In this document: positions 7,993-16,536 of the stretch, one piece after another | Layout of the letters: each line of letters opens with the position of its first letter | Numbering within the stretch: position 1 is the stretch's first letter | Assembly (NCBI GenBank): GCA_019352055.1 | Contig: JABBOB010000019.1 | Location: forward strand, 1-45,367 | DNA: 45,367 bases | Direction of reading: 5' to 3' | Origin: Acidobacteriota bacterium | Lineage (GTDB): Bacteria > Actinomycetota > Actinomycetes > Actinomycetales > Microbacteriaceae | The notes under the pieces: generated by a model | The model's database searches: none | What the model was told of the DNA's origin: nothing | What the model saw: the letters and a program-made list of their open reading frames with translations, nothing else | Translations under genes and position numbers: made by a program

Positions 7993-8964
7993 TCAGGACA
8001 GCAGGGCGTAGGTCCGGCGGAGGCGCTGCTCCCACCACGCGGTCCGCTCGGCGTCCGCCGACCAGCGGTCGAGCAACGCCGCCGACGGGGTCACCCGGCG
8101 GACCGGGATCGAACCCGCCACAGGGAGCAGGGGCTCCTCGGCGACGTCTGCGGCGAGCAGCGCGGCCGTGCCGAGCCCGCAGTCGTAGGGCAGCTCCGGG
8201 AGCGCCGCGGCCAGGTGCGCCCCCATCGACAGCCCCACGGAGGTGTCGAGCGCCGAGGAGACGACGGCCGGCTTCCCGAACCGCTGCACCATCCCGATCG
8301 CCGCGCGGATCCCGCCGAGCGGCGCCGCCTTGACGATCACGACATCGACCGCGGCCGCGGCGGCATCGGGACGCTCGGCACGCCGGATCGACTCGTCCGC
8401 AGCGATCGGGATCCGGAGGTCCTTGATCCGGTGCCGCAGCTCGTCCAGCTCGTCCACGGTCGCGCAGGGCTGCTCGACGTACTCGAGGTCGGAGCGGGCG
8501 AGCATCCGCAGCGCGTGCTCCGCCTCGTCGACGTTCCAGGCGGCGTTCGCATCGACACGCAGGCGCCCCTCGACGCCCAGGACCGCGCGGACGGCGCGCA
8601 CCCGGGCGACATCCTCCGCGAGGGAGGAGCCGGGCTCCGCGACCTTCACCTTCGCGGTGCGGCAGCCCGGGAACCGGGCCAGGACCCCGGCCACGGCGTC
8701 GGCCGGCACGGCGGGGACCGTCGCGTTGACCCGCACGGCGGAGCGGCGCAGCGCGGGCGGCGGCGACCAGCCGAACTCGATCGCAGCGGCCAGCCAGCGC
8801 GCGGCCTCGGCATCGTCGTACTCGACGAACGGCGCGAACTCGGTCCACCCCTCCGGACCCTCGAGCAGCGCCGCCTCCCGCACCGTGATGCCGCGGAAGC
8901 GGGTGACGAGCGGCAGCGCGACCACTCGGAGCGTTCCCAGCAGGTCGTCGACGTCGGGCAGCAC
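7993..8964 (-). CDS. menC: o-Succinylbenzoate synthase
   Basis: A 323-aa enolase-superfamily enzyme that dehydrates SHCHC to o-succinylbenzoate in menaquinone biosynthesis. The barrel shows the KxK catalytic pair (AKVKVAEPG), metal ligands in RVDANAAW, YVEQPC and AADES, and the second catalytic lysine in VIVKAAPLGG. GTG 8964 gives the usual N-terminus of short actinobacterial MenC (VLPDVDDLL) and is preceded directly by GGAGGG. It is divergent from menB with only 30 bp between the starts. Confidence 0.92.
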   Translation of the reverse strand: MLPDVDDLLGTLRVVALPLVTRFRGITVREAALLEGPEGWTEFAPFVEYDDAEAARWLAAAIEFGWSPPPALRRSAVRVNATVPAVPADAVAGVLARFPGCRTAKVKVAEPGSSLAEDVARVRAVRAVLGVEGRLRVDANAAWNVDEAEHALRMLARSDLEYVEQPCATVDELDELRHRIKDLRIPIAADESIRRAERPDAAAAAVDVVIVKAAPLGGIRAAIGMVQRFGKPAVVSSALDTSVGLSMGAHLAAALPELPYDCGLGTAALLAADVAEEPLLPVAGSIPVRRVTPSAALLDRWSADAERTAWWEQRLRRTYALLS

Positions 8965-8994
8965 CCCTCCATGGTGCCCCCGTAGGGTGAGCGC
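8965..8994. promoter_or_regulatory. menC-menB divergent promoter region
   Basis: Only 30 bp separate the two start codons. On the plus strand TAGGGT (8983-8988) lies 6 nt before menB ATG 8995, predicting a leaderless menB transcript. The minus-strand promoter of menC must then lie within menB or overlap this box; none is obvious. Confidence 0.5.
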
Positions 8995-9885
8995 ATGCCC
9001 GTGTCGGAGTTGTTCGATCCCGAGGTCTGGGTCGCTTCGGACGTCGCGCGGGACTTCAGCGACATCACCGCGCACCGCAGCCTCGACGGCGCGATCGTAC
9101 GGATCGCGTTCGACCGGCCGGAGGTGCGGAACGCGTTCCGCCCGAAGACCGTCGACGAGCTGTACCGGGCGCTCGAGGACGCCCGGATGGACTCGAAGGT
9201 GGGCGTCGTCCTGCTGACCGGGAACGGTCCGAGCGCGAAGGACGGCGGCTGGGCGTTCTGCTCCGGCGGCGACCAGCGCATCCGCGGCGCGGACGGCTAC
9301 CGCTACGAGGGCGAGCAGGATGCGGCCTCCGGCGGGCGCCTGCACATCCTCGAGGTGCAGCGCCTGATCCGGTTCATGCCGAAGGTCGTCATCGCCCTGG
9401 TGCCCGGCTGGGCGGCCGGAGGGGGACACTCCCTGCACATCGTCTGCGACCTCACCATCGCCTCGGCCGAGCACGGCCGGTTCAAGCAGACGGACGCGGA
9501 CGTCGGATCGTTCGACGCCGGATACGGCAGCGCCTACTTCGCCCGGCAGATCGGCCAGAAGGCCGCGCGCGAGATCTTCTTCCTCGCCCGCGAGTACTCG
9601 GCGCAGCGCGCGTACGAGCTCGGCGCGGTGAACGCCGTCGTCCCGCATGCGGAGCTCGAGCCGACGGGCGTCGAGTGGGCCCGCACGATCCTCGGCAAGT
9701 CACCGACGGCGATCCGGATGCTGAAGTACGCGTTCAACGCGGTCGACGACGGCCTCGTCGGGCAGCAGCTGTTCGCGGGGGAGGCGACGCGCCTCGCCTA
9801 CGGGACCGAGGAGGCGCGGGAGGGACGCGACGCGTTCCTCGAGAAGCGCGCCCCCGACTGGTCCGCCCACCCCTACGCGTTCTGA
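8995..9885 (+). CDS. menB: 1,4-Dihydroxy-2-naphthoyl-CoA synthase
   Basis: A 296-aa crotonase-fold enzyme that cyclises o-succinylbenzoyl-CoA to DHNA-CoA. The oxyanion-hole segment appears as WAFCSGGDQRIRG, and the MenB-specific active-site segment as DVGSFDAGYGSAYFARQIG. The C-terminus (EKRAPDWSAHPYAF) is typical of MenB. It is followed 9 nt later by menE on the same strand, so the two are very likely co-transcribed. The ATG at 8995 has no Shine-Dalgarno but a TAGGGT box 6 nt upstream. Confidence 0.96.
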   Translation: MPVSELFDPEVWVASDVARDFSDITAHRSLDGAIVRIAFDRPEVRNAFRPKTVDELYRALEDARMDSKVGVVLLTGNGPSAKDGGWAFCSGGDQRIRGADGYRYEGEQDAASGGRLHILEVQRLIRFMPKVVIALVPGWAAGGGHSLHIVCDLTIASAEHGRFKQTDADVGSFDAGYGSAYFARQIGQKAAREIFFLAREYSAQRAYELGAVNAVVPHAELEPTGVEWARTILGKSPTAIRMLKYAFNAVDDGLVGQQLFAGEATRLAYGTEEAREGRDAFLEKRAPDWSAHPYAF

Positions 9886-9894
9886 TCGTCGGCC

Positions 9895-11019
9895 GTGCGT
9901 GACCTCGTCGTCGTCCCGGACGATCCCGCCCAGCTGATCCCCGCGCTGCATGCGGCGCTCGACGGCAGCGGGCCCGCGGTGCTGCCCGTGCCACCGGGGG
10001 CGGCGGTCGACGCGCCGAGCCGGGTCCCGCTGCCCGTCGCCGTGGTCGTCCGCACCTCCGGTACGAGCGGTGTCCCGAAGTCGGTGGCACTCTCCTCCGG
10101 GGCGCTCCTCGCCTCCGCGGCGGCGACCGAGAGCGCGCTCGGCGGGCCCGGCGAGTGGGTGCTGGCGCTGCCGGGGCACTACGTCGCGGGCGTGCAGGTG
10201 ATCGTGCGGGCCGTCGCCGCCGGGACCGAGCCGGTGCCGGTCGCTGCAGGACCCTTCACCGCCGCGGCGTTCGCCGACGCGGTGCTCGCGTTGCGGGACG
10301 ACCGGCGTCGTTACACCGCGCTCGTCGCGACGCAGCTGCACCGGGTCGTCGATGCGGTCGAGGGCGGCGATCGCCGGGTGCGGGATGCGGTGCGCGCTCT
10401 CGACGCGGTCCTGATCGGCGGCGGCCGGCTTCCCGCGCCGCTCGCGGACCGTGCCGATGCCGCAGGGGTCCGGGTACGCCGCACCTACGGCGCGTCCGAG
10501 ACGTCCGGCGGCTGCGTCTACGACGGGGTGCCGCTCGCCGGCGTCGAGGTGAGGATCGAGGACGGCGAGGTGCAGCTGTCCGGGCCGACCCTGGCCGAGG
10601 GATACCTCGGCGACGGGCCGCGCACCGAGGCGGCGTTCCTCGACGAGCCCGGCCGCCGCTGGTACCGGACGGGCGACGCGGGCGAATGGGACGGGACGCG
10701 GCTGTCGATCGTGGGCCGGCTCGACGACGTGATCATCACCGGTGGCGAGAAGGTCTCGATCGGCCTCGTGGAACGGGCGGTACAGGCGCTGCCGGGTCTC
10801 GCCGACGCCGTCGTCGTGCGCGCCACGGACCCCGAGTGGGGTGACGTGCCCGTCGTCGTCACGACGACTCCGGCGGACCTGGAGACGGTGCGCGACGCCG
10901 TCGGCGCGCGCCTCGGCCGGGTCGCCGCCCCACGCCGGATCGTCGTCGTGCCCGACATCCCCCTCCTGGCCTCCGGCAAGCCGGACCGCCGCGCGCTGGC
11001 GGCGCTGGCATCGTCCTGA
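9895..11019 (+). CDS. menE: o-Succinylbenzoate-CoA ligase
   Basis: A 374-aa AMP-forming acyl-CoA synthetase that activates o-succinylbenzoate for MenB. The ATP-binding P-loop is RTSGTSGVPKSVALS (residues about 59-73). The adenylate motif is YRTGDAGEW, and the C-terminal subdomain ends with the catalytic lysine region ASGKPDRRAL. It is shorter than Gram-negative MenE but normal for actinobacterial members, which have a reduced N-terminal subdomain. GTG 9895 lies 9 nt after the menB stop codon and the gene shares its orientation. Confidence 0.92.
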   Translation: MRDLVVVPDDPAQLIPALHAALDGSGPAVLPVPPGAAVDAPSRVPLPVAVVVRTSGTSGVPKSVALSSGALLASAAATESALGGPGEWVLALPGHYVAGVQVIVRAVAAGTEPVPVAAGPFTAAAFADAVLALRDDRRRYTALVATQLHRVVDAVEGGDRRVRDAVRALDAVLIGGGRLPAPLADRADAAGVRVRRTYGASETSGGCVYDGVPLAGVEVRIEDGEVQLSGPTLAEGYLGDGPRTEAAFLDEPGRRWYRTGDAGEWDGTRLSIVGRLDDVIITGGEKVSIGLVERAVQALPGLADAVVVRATDPEWGDVPVVVTTTPADLETVRDAVGARLGRVAAPRRIVVVPDIPLLASGKPDRRALAALASS

Positions 11020-11041
11020 CTCTGCAGCTCCGAGGAGCCGC
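11020..11041. terminator. Short hairpin after menE
   Basis: CTGCAGCTCC (11020-11029) and GGAGCCGCAG (11032-11041) are complementary at 9 of 10 positions around a very short loop, starting 1 nt after the menE stop. It would separate menBE from menA, which appears to have its own promoter. Confidence 0.4.
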
Positions 11042-11090
11042 AGGACCGGGCGCGCAGGCGTCATGGCCCGGATCCGTAGGATTCTCAGCC

Positions 11091-12041
11091 GTGGCGAAGG
11101 CGAGTACGAGCAAGCGGCCCCCGGTGCGGAGGCGCCCCGGTGCTCCGGCGAAGGCGGCGGCATCCCGCCCTGCCGGCGTGCGCGGCTGGATCGGCGCCGC
11201 GCGTCCGAGGACGCTTCCGCTCGCCATCGCACCGGTCGCGCTGGGCACAGCCGGTGTCTGGGGCCAGCGTCTCCCCGGGACCTACTGGCTGGCCTTCCTC
11301 GCGCTCGCCGTCGCGCTGCTGCTCCAGATCGGCGTGAACTTCGCCAACGACTACTCGGACGGCGTGCGCGGCACGGACCGCTACCGCGTCGGGCCCGCCC
11401 GGCTGACCGCCTCCGGTGGGGCGAAGCCGAGGACCGTGCTCGTCGCCGCGATCGTCTGCTTCGCGCTCGCCGCCGCCGCCGGGCTCGTGGTCGTCGTCGT
11501 CACGCAGCAGTGGTGGTTGCTGGCCGTCGGTGCCGTGGCGATCGCAGCAGCGTGGTTCTACACGGGCGGCAAGCGGCCCTACGGCTACGCGGGCTTCGGC
11601 GAGATCGCGGTCTTCGTGTTCTTCGGCGTCGTCGCGACGGCGGGCACGAGCTTCGTCATCGCCGGCGTGGTGACCGCGGAGAGCTGGTTCTGCGCGCTCG
11701 CGATCGGCTGCATCGCCTCCGCGGTGCTCGTGGTGAACAACCTCCGCGACATCGAGCAGGACGCCGCCGCGGGCAAGCGGACGCTCAGCGTCCGGATCGG
11801 CGCCCGGGGCAGCCGAATCCTGTTCGGGATCCTGATGACGATCCCGTTCCTGGTCGTCGGCTACCTCACGATCTTCTATCCGTTCGCGCCGCTCGTGCTC
11901 CTCGTGCTGCTGCTGGCGGTGCCCGCCGTGCTGATCACGGCGACCGCGAAGACGGCCGGGGAGCTGATCACCGCGCTGAGCCTGACCGGCATCACCGCGC
12001 TGGTCTACGGTTTGGGCTTGGCTGCCGCGCTCTCGTTCTGA
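11091..12041 (+). CDS. menA: 1,4-Dihydroxy-2-naphthoate polyprenyltransferase
   Basis: A 316-aa UbiA-superfamily membrane prenyltransferase with about nine hydrophobic helices. The first Asp-rich motif is NFANDYSDGVRGTD and the second is NLRDIEQDAAAGKRTL. It joins the polyprenyl chain to DHNA, giving demethylmenaquinone. The first 20 residues are very basic (KASTSKRPPVRRRPG), consistent with a cytosolic N-terminus. GTG 11091 follows TAGGAT (11077-11082) by 8 nt. Its last 37 bp overlap the 3' end of the convergent DUF4229 gene. Confidence 0.95.
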   Translation: MAKASTSKRPPVRRRPGAPAKAAASRPAGVRGWIGAARPRTLPLAIAPVALGTAGVWGQRLPGTYWLAFLALAVALLLQIGVNFANDYSDGVRGTDRYRVGPARLTASGGAKPRTVLVAAIVCFALAAAAGLVVVVVTQQWWLLAVGAVAIAAAWFYTGGKRPYGYAGFGEIAVFVFFGVVATAGTSFVIAGVVTAESWFCALAIGCIASAVLVVNNLRDIEQDAAAGKRTLSVRIGARGSRILFGILMTIPFLVVGYLTIFYPFAPLVLLVLLLAVPAVLITATAKTAGELITALSLTGITALVYGLGLAAALSF

Positions 12042-12316
12042 CCCTGCGTGCCGTCGACGGCGTCGTCCTCGATGGCCTCGTCCGAGATCGGGCGGCGGCT
12101 CGCGCTGCGCTCCTGCAGCCGCTGGGCGACGGAGCCGCGCTGGCGCGCCAGCAGGATCATCGACAGCGCGAAGCCGATCACGGCCGCGAGGACCGCGGAG
12201 AGCACCGTGTTGCCGCTGAGCGCGTAGATGACCGCGAGCGGCACCACGAACACCGCCAGACGCAGCGCGGAGTACGCGACGAACGCGAGAGCGAAGGAGT
12301 TGCGTTGGCCGGACAT
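12005..12316 (-). CDS. DUF4229-like small membrane protein
   Basis: A 103-aa protein with two hydrophobic helices (about residues 8-30 and 36-52) and a charged tail. It resembles the DUF4229 family, which is usually found beside menaquinone genes in actinobacteria; its function is unknown. ATG 12316 lies 9 nt after TACACT on the minus strand (12326-12331). The 3' end overlaps the menA coding region by 37 bp in the convergent orientation, so the two transcripts would be mutually antisense at their ends. Confidence 0.75.
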   Translation of the reverse strand: MSGQRNSFALAFVAYSALRLAVFVVPLAVIYALSGNTVLSAVLAAVIGFALSMILLARQRGSVAQRLQERSASRRPISDEAIEDDAVDGTQGQNESAAAKPKP

Positions 12317-12448
12317 GACGCTTCGAGTGTAGGCACCGCTCAGCCGAACCCGTCGCGACGGGGGATCGCCGGTTCCACAGCGGATTCGAACCTGTCGGGG
12401 TGGCGGCTGCGCGCACCGGGCCACCGGCTCGCCCGTACAGTTGCCGAC
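12317..12448. promoter_or_regulatory. Divergent promoters of DUF4229 and PLDc_N genes
   Basis: This 132-bp gap has an outward -10 box at each end: TACACT on the minus strand (12326-12331, 9 nt before ATG 12316) and TACAGT on the plus strand (12436-12441, 7 nt before ATG 12449). Nothing else in the gap looks coding. Confidence 0.5.
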
Positions 12449-12814
12449 ATGGCGAGGGTGCTGGTGTTCGCGGTGATCGCGGCTGCGGTGCTGACCGTCT
12501 TCGCGGTCGTCGACTGCGCGCTCACGGAGCGTGCCCGGGTTCGGGCGCTGCCCCGGTGGGCGTGGCTGCTCATCGCACTGGTGCTGCCGGTGATCGGTCC
12601 GCTGCTGTGGCTCGTCATCGGTCGGGCCTCAGTGCGGAGGCGCCCGATGACACGGGTGATCGGCCCTGACGACGACCCTGCGTTCCTGCGTTCGCACGGC
12701 GGCGTGTCCAGCCCGCCCGCGAAGCCGGACGCCGCGCGCTGGCAGGAGCTCGAGCAGGAGCTGGCGAACCTCGACTCGGACCCCGACGACGAGGGTGACA
12801 GCGGCCGTCGCTGA
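12449..12814 (+). CDS. PLDc N-terminal-domain small membrane protein
   Basis: A 121-aa protein with two transmembrane segments. The second (WAWLLIALVLPVIGPLLWL) is the signature of the phospholipase D nuclease N-terminal domain (PLDc_N), which here stands alone without catalytic HKD motifs. A cytosolic, acidic C-terminal tail follows (ELEQELANLDSDPDDEGD). The function is unknown, though such proteins are frequent in actinobacterial menaquinone loci. ATG 12449 is preceded by TACAGT with 7 nt between, so translation is probably leaderless. Confidence 0.78.
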   Translation: MARVLVFAVIAAAVLTVFAVVDCALTERARVRALPRWAWLLIALVLPVIGPLLWLVIGRASVRRRPMTRVIGPDDDPAFLRSHGGVSSPPAKPDAARWQELEQELANLDSDPDDEGDSGRR

Positions 12815-12838
12815 CGCGCGTCTACGCTCGAGCGCGGC

Positions 12839-14497
12839 ATGACCGAACCTTCTCCCGCAGGCCTCGCAGCAGCCCGCCTCCTGGCCCGTCTCGTCGGCCT
12901 CGGCCTCCGGCACGTCGTCGTCTCACCCGGCTCCCGGTCGCAGGCGCTCGCCCTCGCCGCCGCAGCGCTCGAGCGCGAAGGGCTGCTGCGGCTGCACGTC
13001 CGCATCGACGAGCGGGTCGCCGGCTTCACCGCGCTCGGACTCGCGGCCGAGTCGGGCGTACCGGTCGCCGTCGTCGTGACCTCCGGCACCGCCGTCGCGG
13101 AGCTGCACCCCGCCGTGCTCGAGGCCCACCACGCGGGCGTCCCCCTCCTGCTGCTCACCGCCGACCGCCCCGCGGAGCTGCGGGGCACGGGCTCGAACCA
13201 GACGACCGTGCAGCCGGGGATCTTCGGCGTCGCGGTCGCGGAGGTGCTCGACGTGCCCGCACCGGCGGGGGAGGCGGACGGCGACGCCGCGGAGCGCGCG
13301 GCGCAGCACGCCTGGACCGTCGCCAGCGGGCGCGGTCAGCCGGTCCAGCTGAACCTCGCCTACCGCGAGCCCCTGTCGAGCCGGGTCGAGCGGATCGGCG
13401 CGCTCGGCGCCTCCCCGGCCCGGATCGAGCGCGGCCGCGAGGCCCTCCTGATCGAGCCGGGCCCCCGCACCGTGGTGATCGCGGGCGACCGGGCGGGCGA
13501 GGAGGCGGAGGCGTTCGCCCGAGCGATCGACGCTCCCCTGCTCGCCGAGGTCTCCTCCGGTGCCCGATTCGGTCCGCAGCTCGTCGGGGCGTACCGGCCG
13601 CTGCTCGACGACCCCGAGTTCGGGGGCCGGATCGAGCGCGCGATCGTGTTCGGGCATCCGACGCTCTCCCGTCAGATCCCGGCACTCCTCTCCCGAGCCG
13701 ACGTCGACGCCGTGCTCGTCGGGCCACCCGGGGGCGAGTGGTTCGACCCCACCGGTCGTCGCGCAGCACGGGTCGGCGCCGTCCAGGCCGAGTCCGCCGA
13801 CACGGACCGCGCCTGGCGCGGGCGCTGGGTCGCCGCGTCCCGCCGCCTGCTCGACGAGCAGGCCGACGACCTGCCGTACGCCGGCGATCCCGACTCGCCC
13901 GGTGGGCGGGAGCTCCGCGAGCACCAGCGCGCCGAGCTCGCGGCGCTGCGCGCACCGATCTCCCGACGCTCGCTCGTCGGCGCGATGTGGCGCGCCACGT
14001 GGCCGCACGACCGTCTCGTCCTCGCGGCGAGCCGCCTGATCCGGGAGATGGACGCGGCCGTCCCCGGCAAACGGATCCGGGTGCTGGCGAACCGGGGGCT
14101 CGCGGGGATCGACGGCACCGTCTCCACGGCGACGGGGGTCGCCCTCGCGCTCGCGGAGACGGGCCGGCAGGGCACCACCCGGGTGCTGCTCGGCGACCTC
14201 GCGCTGCTCCACGACGCGGGCGCCCTGCTGCGGACGCCGGGGGAGCCGGAGGTGCGGCTGCAGGTCGTCGTCGGTGACGACGGCGGCGGGACCATCTTCG
14301 ACTCGCTCGAGGTCGCGGGAACGGCGGATCCCGCCGACTTCGAGCGCGTGCTCCGCACGCCACGCACGGTCGACTACGCCGCGCTGGCGGCCGCGTACGG
14401 CTGGGACCATCAGCGCATCACGAACCGCGGCGACCTCGACCGCGCCCTGACTGCGCCTGCGCCGGGTCGGAGCCTGATCGAGGTGCCGCTGCGCTGA
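12839..14497 (+). CDS. menD: SEPHCHC synthase
   Basis: A 552-aa thiamine-diphosphate enzyme that condenses isochorismate with 2-oxoglutarate-derived succinic semialdehyde, the first committed menaquinone step. The N-terminal Pyr domain shows VVSPGSRSQALALA and the catalytic Glu region RIDERVAGFTALGLA. The segment LLLLTADRPAELRGTGSNQT is characteristic of MenD. The C-terminal PP domain has the ThDP-binding GDLALLHD. The start ATG 12839 is 10 nt after TACGCT (12823-12828), giving at most a very short leader. It converges on menF. Confidence 0.95.
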   Translation: MTEPSPAGLAAARLLARLVGLGLRHVVVSPGSRSQALALAAAALEREGLLRLHVRIDERVAGFTALGLAAESGVPVAVVVTSGTAVAELHPAVLEAHHAGVPLLLLTADRPAELRGTGSNQTTVQPGIFGVAVAEVLDVPAPAGEADGDAAERAAQHAWTVASGRGQPVQLNLAYREPLSSRVERIGALGASPARIERGREALLIEPGPRTVVIAGDRAGEEAEAFARAIDAPLLAEVSSGARFGPQLVGAYRPLLDDPEFGGRIERAIVFGHPTLSRQIPALLSRADVDAVLVGPPGGEWFDPTGRRAARVGAVQAESADTDRAWRGRWVAASRRLLDEQADDLPYAGDPDSPGGRELREHQRAELAALRAPISRRSLVGAMWRATWPHDRLVLAASRLIREMDAAVPGKRIRVLANRGLAGIDGTVSTATGVALALAETGRQGTTRVLLGDLALLHDAGALLRTPGEPEVRLQVVVGDDGGGTIFDSLEVAGTADPADFERVLRTPRTVDYAALAAAYGWDHQRITNRGDLDRALTAPAPGRSLIEVPLR

Positions 14498-14523
14498 GCG
14501 GAGCGCGCGGTCTCGGCTCCCAC

Positions 14524-14550
14524 AGCGGGCTGCTGGTGCGGCGGCCCGCT
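14524..14550. terminator. Weak hairpin between menD and menF
   Basis: AGCGGGC (14524-14530) can pair with GCCCGCT (14544-14550) over a 13-nt G-rich loop, in the 51-bp gap between the convergent stops of menD and menF. It is the weakest of the convergent-gene hairpins in this window. Confidence 0.35.
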
Positions 14551-15769
14551 ACCGAGGTGCGGTGACCGTGCTCAGGGCCTCCTGGATCGGCTGGAACTTC
14601 CAGCTCGTCTCCTCGAGCTCCTGGTGCGCATCCGAGGCCGCGACGATGCCGGCGCCCGCGTACGCGCGCACCCGGTCGGGGCCTTCCACCTCCCCGGAGC
14701 GCAGAGCGATCGCCCACTCGCCGTCCCCGCGGCCGTCGATCCAGCCGACGGGGCCCGCGTAGCGGCGGCGGTCGAACGGCTCGAGCGCGCGGATCGTGGC
14801 CAGCGCCTCCGCCCGCGGAGCGCCCGCCACGGCGGCGGTCGGATGGAGGAGGGCGACGAGATCGAGCGCGCCGACATCGTCCCCGATCCGGGCGGTCGCG
14901 TCCGTCGCGAGGTGCCAGACGTTCGGCAGTCCGAGCGCGAACGGGCGCCCGATCGTCAGGTCCTCGGTCGTCCCACCGAGGGTGAGCAGGAGGCTGTCGA
15001 CCGCCAGCGCATGCTCGAAGCGGTTCTTCGCCGAGTCGAGGAGCTCCGCGCGGTTCGCCGCATCCACCTCCGGATCCGCCGCCCGAGGCGCCGTCCCCGC
15101 CAGCACCCGCGAGGTCGCAAGGCCACCCGTGACCGTCGCGAGGGTCTCGGGGCTCGCCCCGAACACGCCGTCGACAGCGAACACCCAGGCGCCGCGGTAC
15201 CGGTCGGCCAGCACCGCGAGGGCCGCGTGAAGGTCGAACCCGGCGGACTCGATCACGAGGTCCCGCGCGAGCACCACCTTCTCCAGCGCACCGCTTCGGA
15301 TCCGGAGCACCGCCTCGGTGACCGCCGCCTCGTAGGACCGGGGCCCGAACGCCGCGGTTCCGCCGTGCGTCCGGGTGACCGTGGATCCGGCGAACTCGGG
15401 CACCTCGATCCTGAACGCCACGCCGTCCCGTTCCACGATCACGACCCTGGGGATCAGCAGCACGCTGTCCGCGGCGGACTCCTCCGCGAAGGTGAACGCT
15501 CCGAACGCCACCGGCGACGCATCCGGGACATCGCTGTCGACGAGGGCGGCCGAGGCGAGACCCCGCCAGCGGGCGGCGGCGTCGCGGATGCGATCGGGGC
15601 CGCGGAAGACCGGGCGCGCGGCGACGCCGTAACCCGTGCGGGACTCCTCGCCGTGCCGCCAGACCGCGGATGGTGCACCGAATCGGGAGCGCAGGACGTC
15701 CGCATCCGCGCCCGGATCGGCGATCCACCTGATCGTGACAGGGAATGGGGGTATCGCATCCGCCGTCAC
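14549..15769 (-). CDS. menF: Isochorismate synthase
   Basis: A 406-aa chorismate-utilising enzyme that isomerises chorismate to isochorismate, the entry to the menaquinone pathway. The C-terminal chorismate-binding domain shows KVVLARDL, the HPTAAVAGAPRAEAL segment and the closing YAGAGIVAASDAHQELEET. GTG 15769 is chosen because TACCCT on the minus strand (15776-15781) is exactly 6 nt upstream; an in-frame ATG at 15808 would run through both divergent promoters. Entry and methylation steps of the pathway are thus fired from one 41-bp intergenic segment. Confidence 0.92.
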   Translation of the reverse strand: MTADAIPPFPVTIRWIADPGADADVLRSRFGAPSAVWRHGEESRTGYGVAARPVFRGPDRIRDAAARWRGLASAALVDSDVPDASPVAFGAFTFAEESAADSVLLIPRVVIVERDGVAFRIEVPEFAGSTVTRTHGGTAAFGPRSYEAAVTEAVLRIRSGALEKVVLARDLVIESAGFDLHAALAVLADRYRGAWVFAVDGVFGASPETLATVTGGLATSRVLAGTAPRAADPEVDAANRAELLDSAKNRFEHALAVDSLLLTLGGTTEDLTIGRPFALGLPNVWHLATDATARIGDDVGALDLVALLHPTAAVAGAPRAEALATIRALEPFDRRRYAGPVGWIDGRGDGEWAIALRSGEVEGPDRVRAYAGAGIVAASDAHQELEETSWKFQPIQEALSTVTAPR

Positions 15770-15810
15770 CCGCTCAGGGTACTTGGGTGGCTCCACTAGC
15801 ATCTGCAACC
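15770..15810. promoter_or_regulatory. Divergent menF-menG promoter
   Basis: The 41-bp gap carries TACCCT facing left (15776-15781, 6 nt before GTG 15769) and TAGCAT facing right (15797-15802, 8 nt before GTG 15811). The boxes are 15 bp apart, so two RNA polymerases could not bind at once and the promoters should compete. Confidence 0.6.
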
Positions 15811-16536
15811 GTGTCCGCCGCCGATCTGAGTAAGACGCCGGCCGACGTCGCCGCGATGTTCGACGAGGCCTCGCGCCGGTACGACCTCATGAACGCCCTC
15901 CTGTCCGGCGGCAACGCCCAGTTGTGGCGCGCCGCGACGGTGCGGGCCGTCGCCCCGAAGGCGGGGGAGCGGATCCTCGACCTCGCGGCCGGCACCGGCA
16001 CGTCCAGCGAGGCGCTGGCGCGCACGGGGGCGCGCGTCGTCGCCGCCGACTTCTCGAAGGGCATGCTCGCCGTCGGCCGCGCCCGGCACGCCGACGACCA
16101 GCGGATCGAGTTCGTGTTCGCCGACGCCCAGGCGCTGCCGTTCGGGGACGAGGAGTTCGACGCCGTCACGATCTCGTTCGGGCTGCGGAACGTCGCCGAC
16201 CCGCACCGGGCGCTCGCCGAGATGTTCCGTGTCGCCAAGCCCGGGGCGCGGATCGTGATCTGCGAGTTCTCGAAGCCGCCCGTCGCCCCGTTCCGTGCCG
16301 CCTACTTCGCCTACCTCGACCACATCATGCCGACCGTCTCACGCATCGCCTCCTCGAACGCCCCCGCGTACGGGTACCTCGGCGACTCGATCAAGGCATG
16401 GGCGGATCAGACCACGCTCGCCGCGTGGCTGCGGGAGGCGGGGTTCCGGCAGGTGCGGTACCGCAACCTGACCGGCGGCATCGTCGCCCTGCACCGCGGG
16501 ATCAAGCCCTCGGCCGGCGTCTGGGCGAACGAGTGA
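15811..16536 (+). CDS. menG: Demethylmenaquinone methyltransferase
   Basis: A 241-aa UbiE/MenG class I SAM-dependent methyltransferase that performs the last menaquinone step. The SAM-binding motif I is LDLAAGTGTSSEALA (about residues 56-70), followed by the family motifs FADAQALPF and ISFGLRNVAD. The C-terminal segment SIKAWADQ and GGIVALHRG is typical of UbiE. GTG 15811 follows TAGCAT by 8 nt. The stop codon overlaps the start of the polyprenyl synthase gene (GTGA), which couples ring methylation and side-chain synthesis in one operon. Confidence 0.94.
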   Translation: MSAADLSKTPADVAAMFDEASRRYDLMNALLSGGNAQLWRAATVRAVAPKAGERILDLAAGTGTSSEALARTGARVVAADFSKGMLAVGRARHADDQRIEFVFADAQALPFGDEEFDAVTISFGLRNVADPHRALAEMFRVAKPGARIVICEFSKPPVAPFRAAYFAYLDHIMPTVSRIASSNAPAYGYLGDSIKAWADQTTLAAWLREAGFRQVRYRNLTGGIVALHRGIKPSAGVWANE

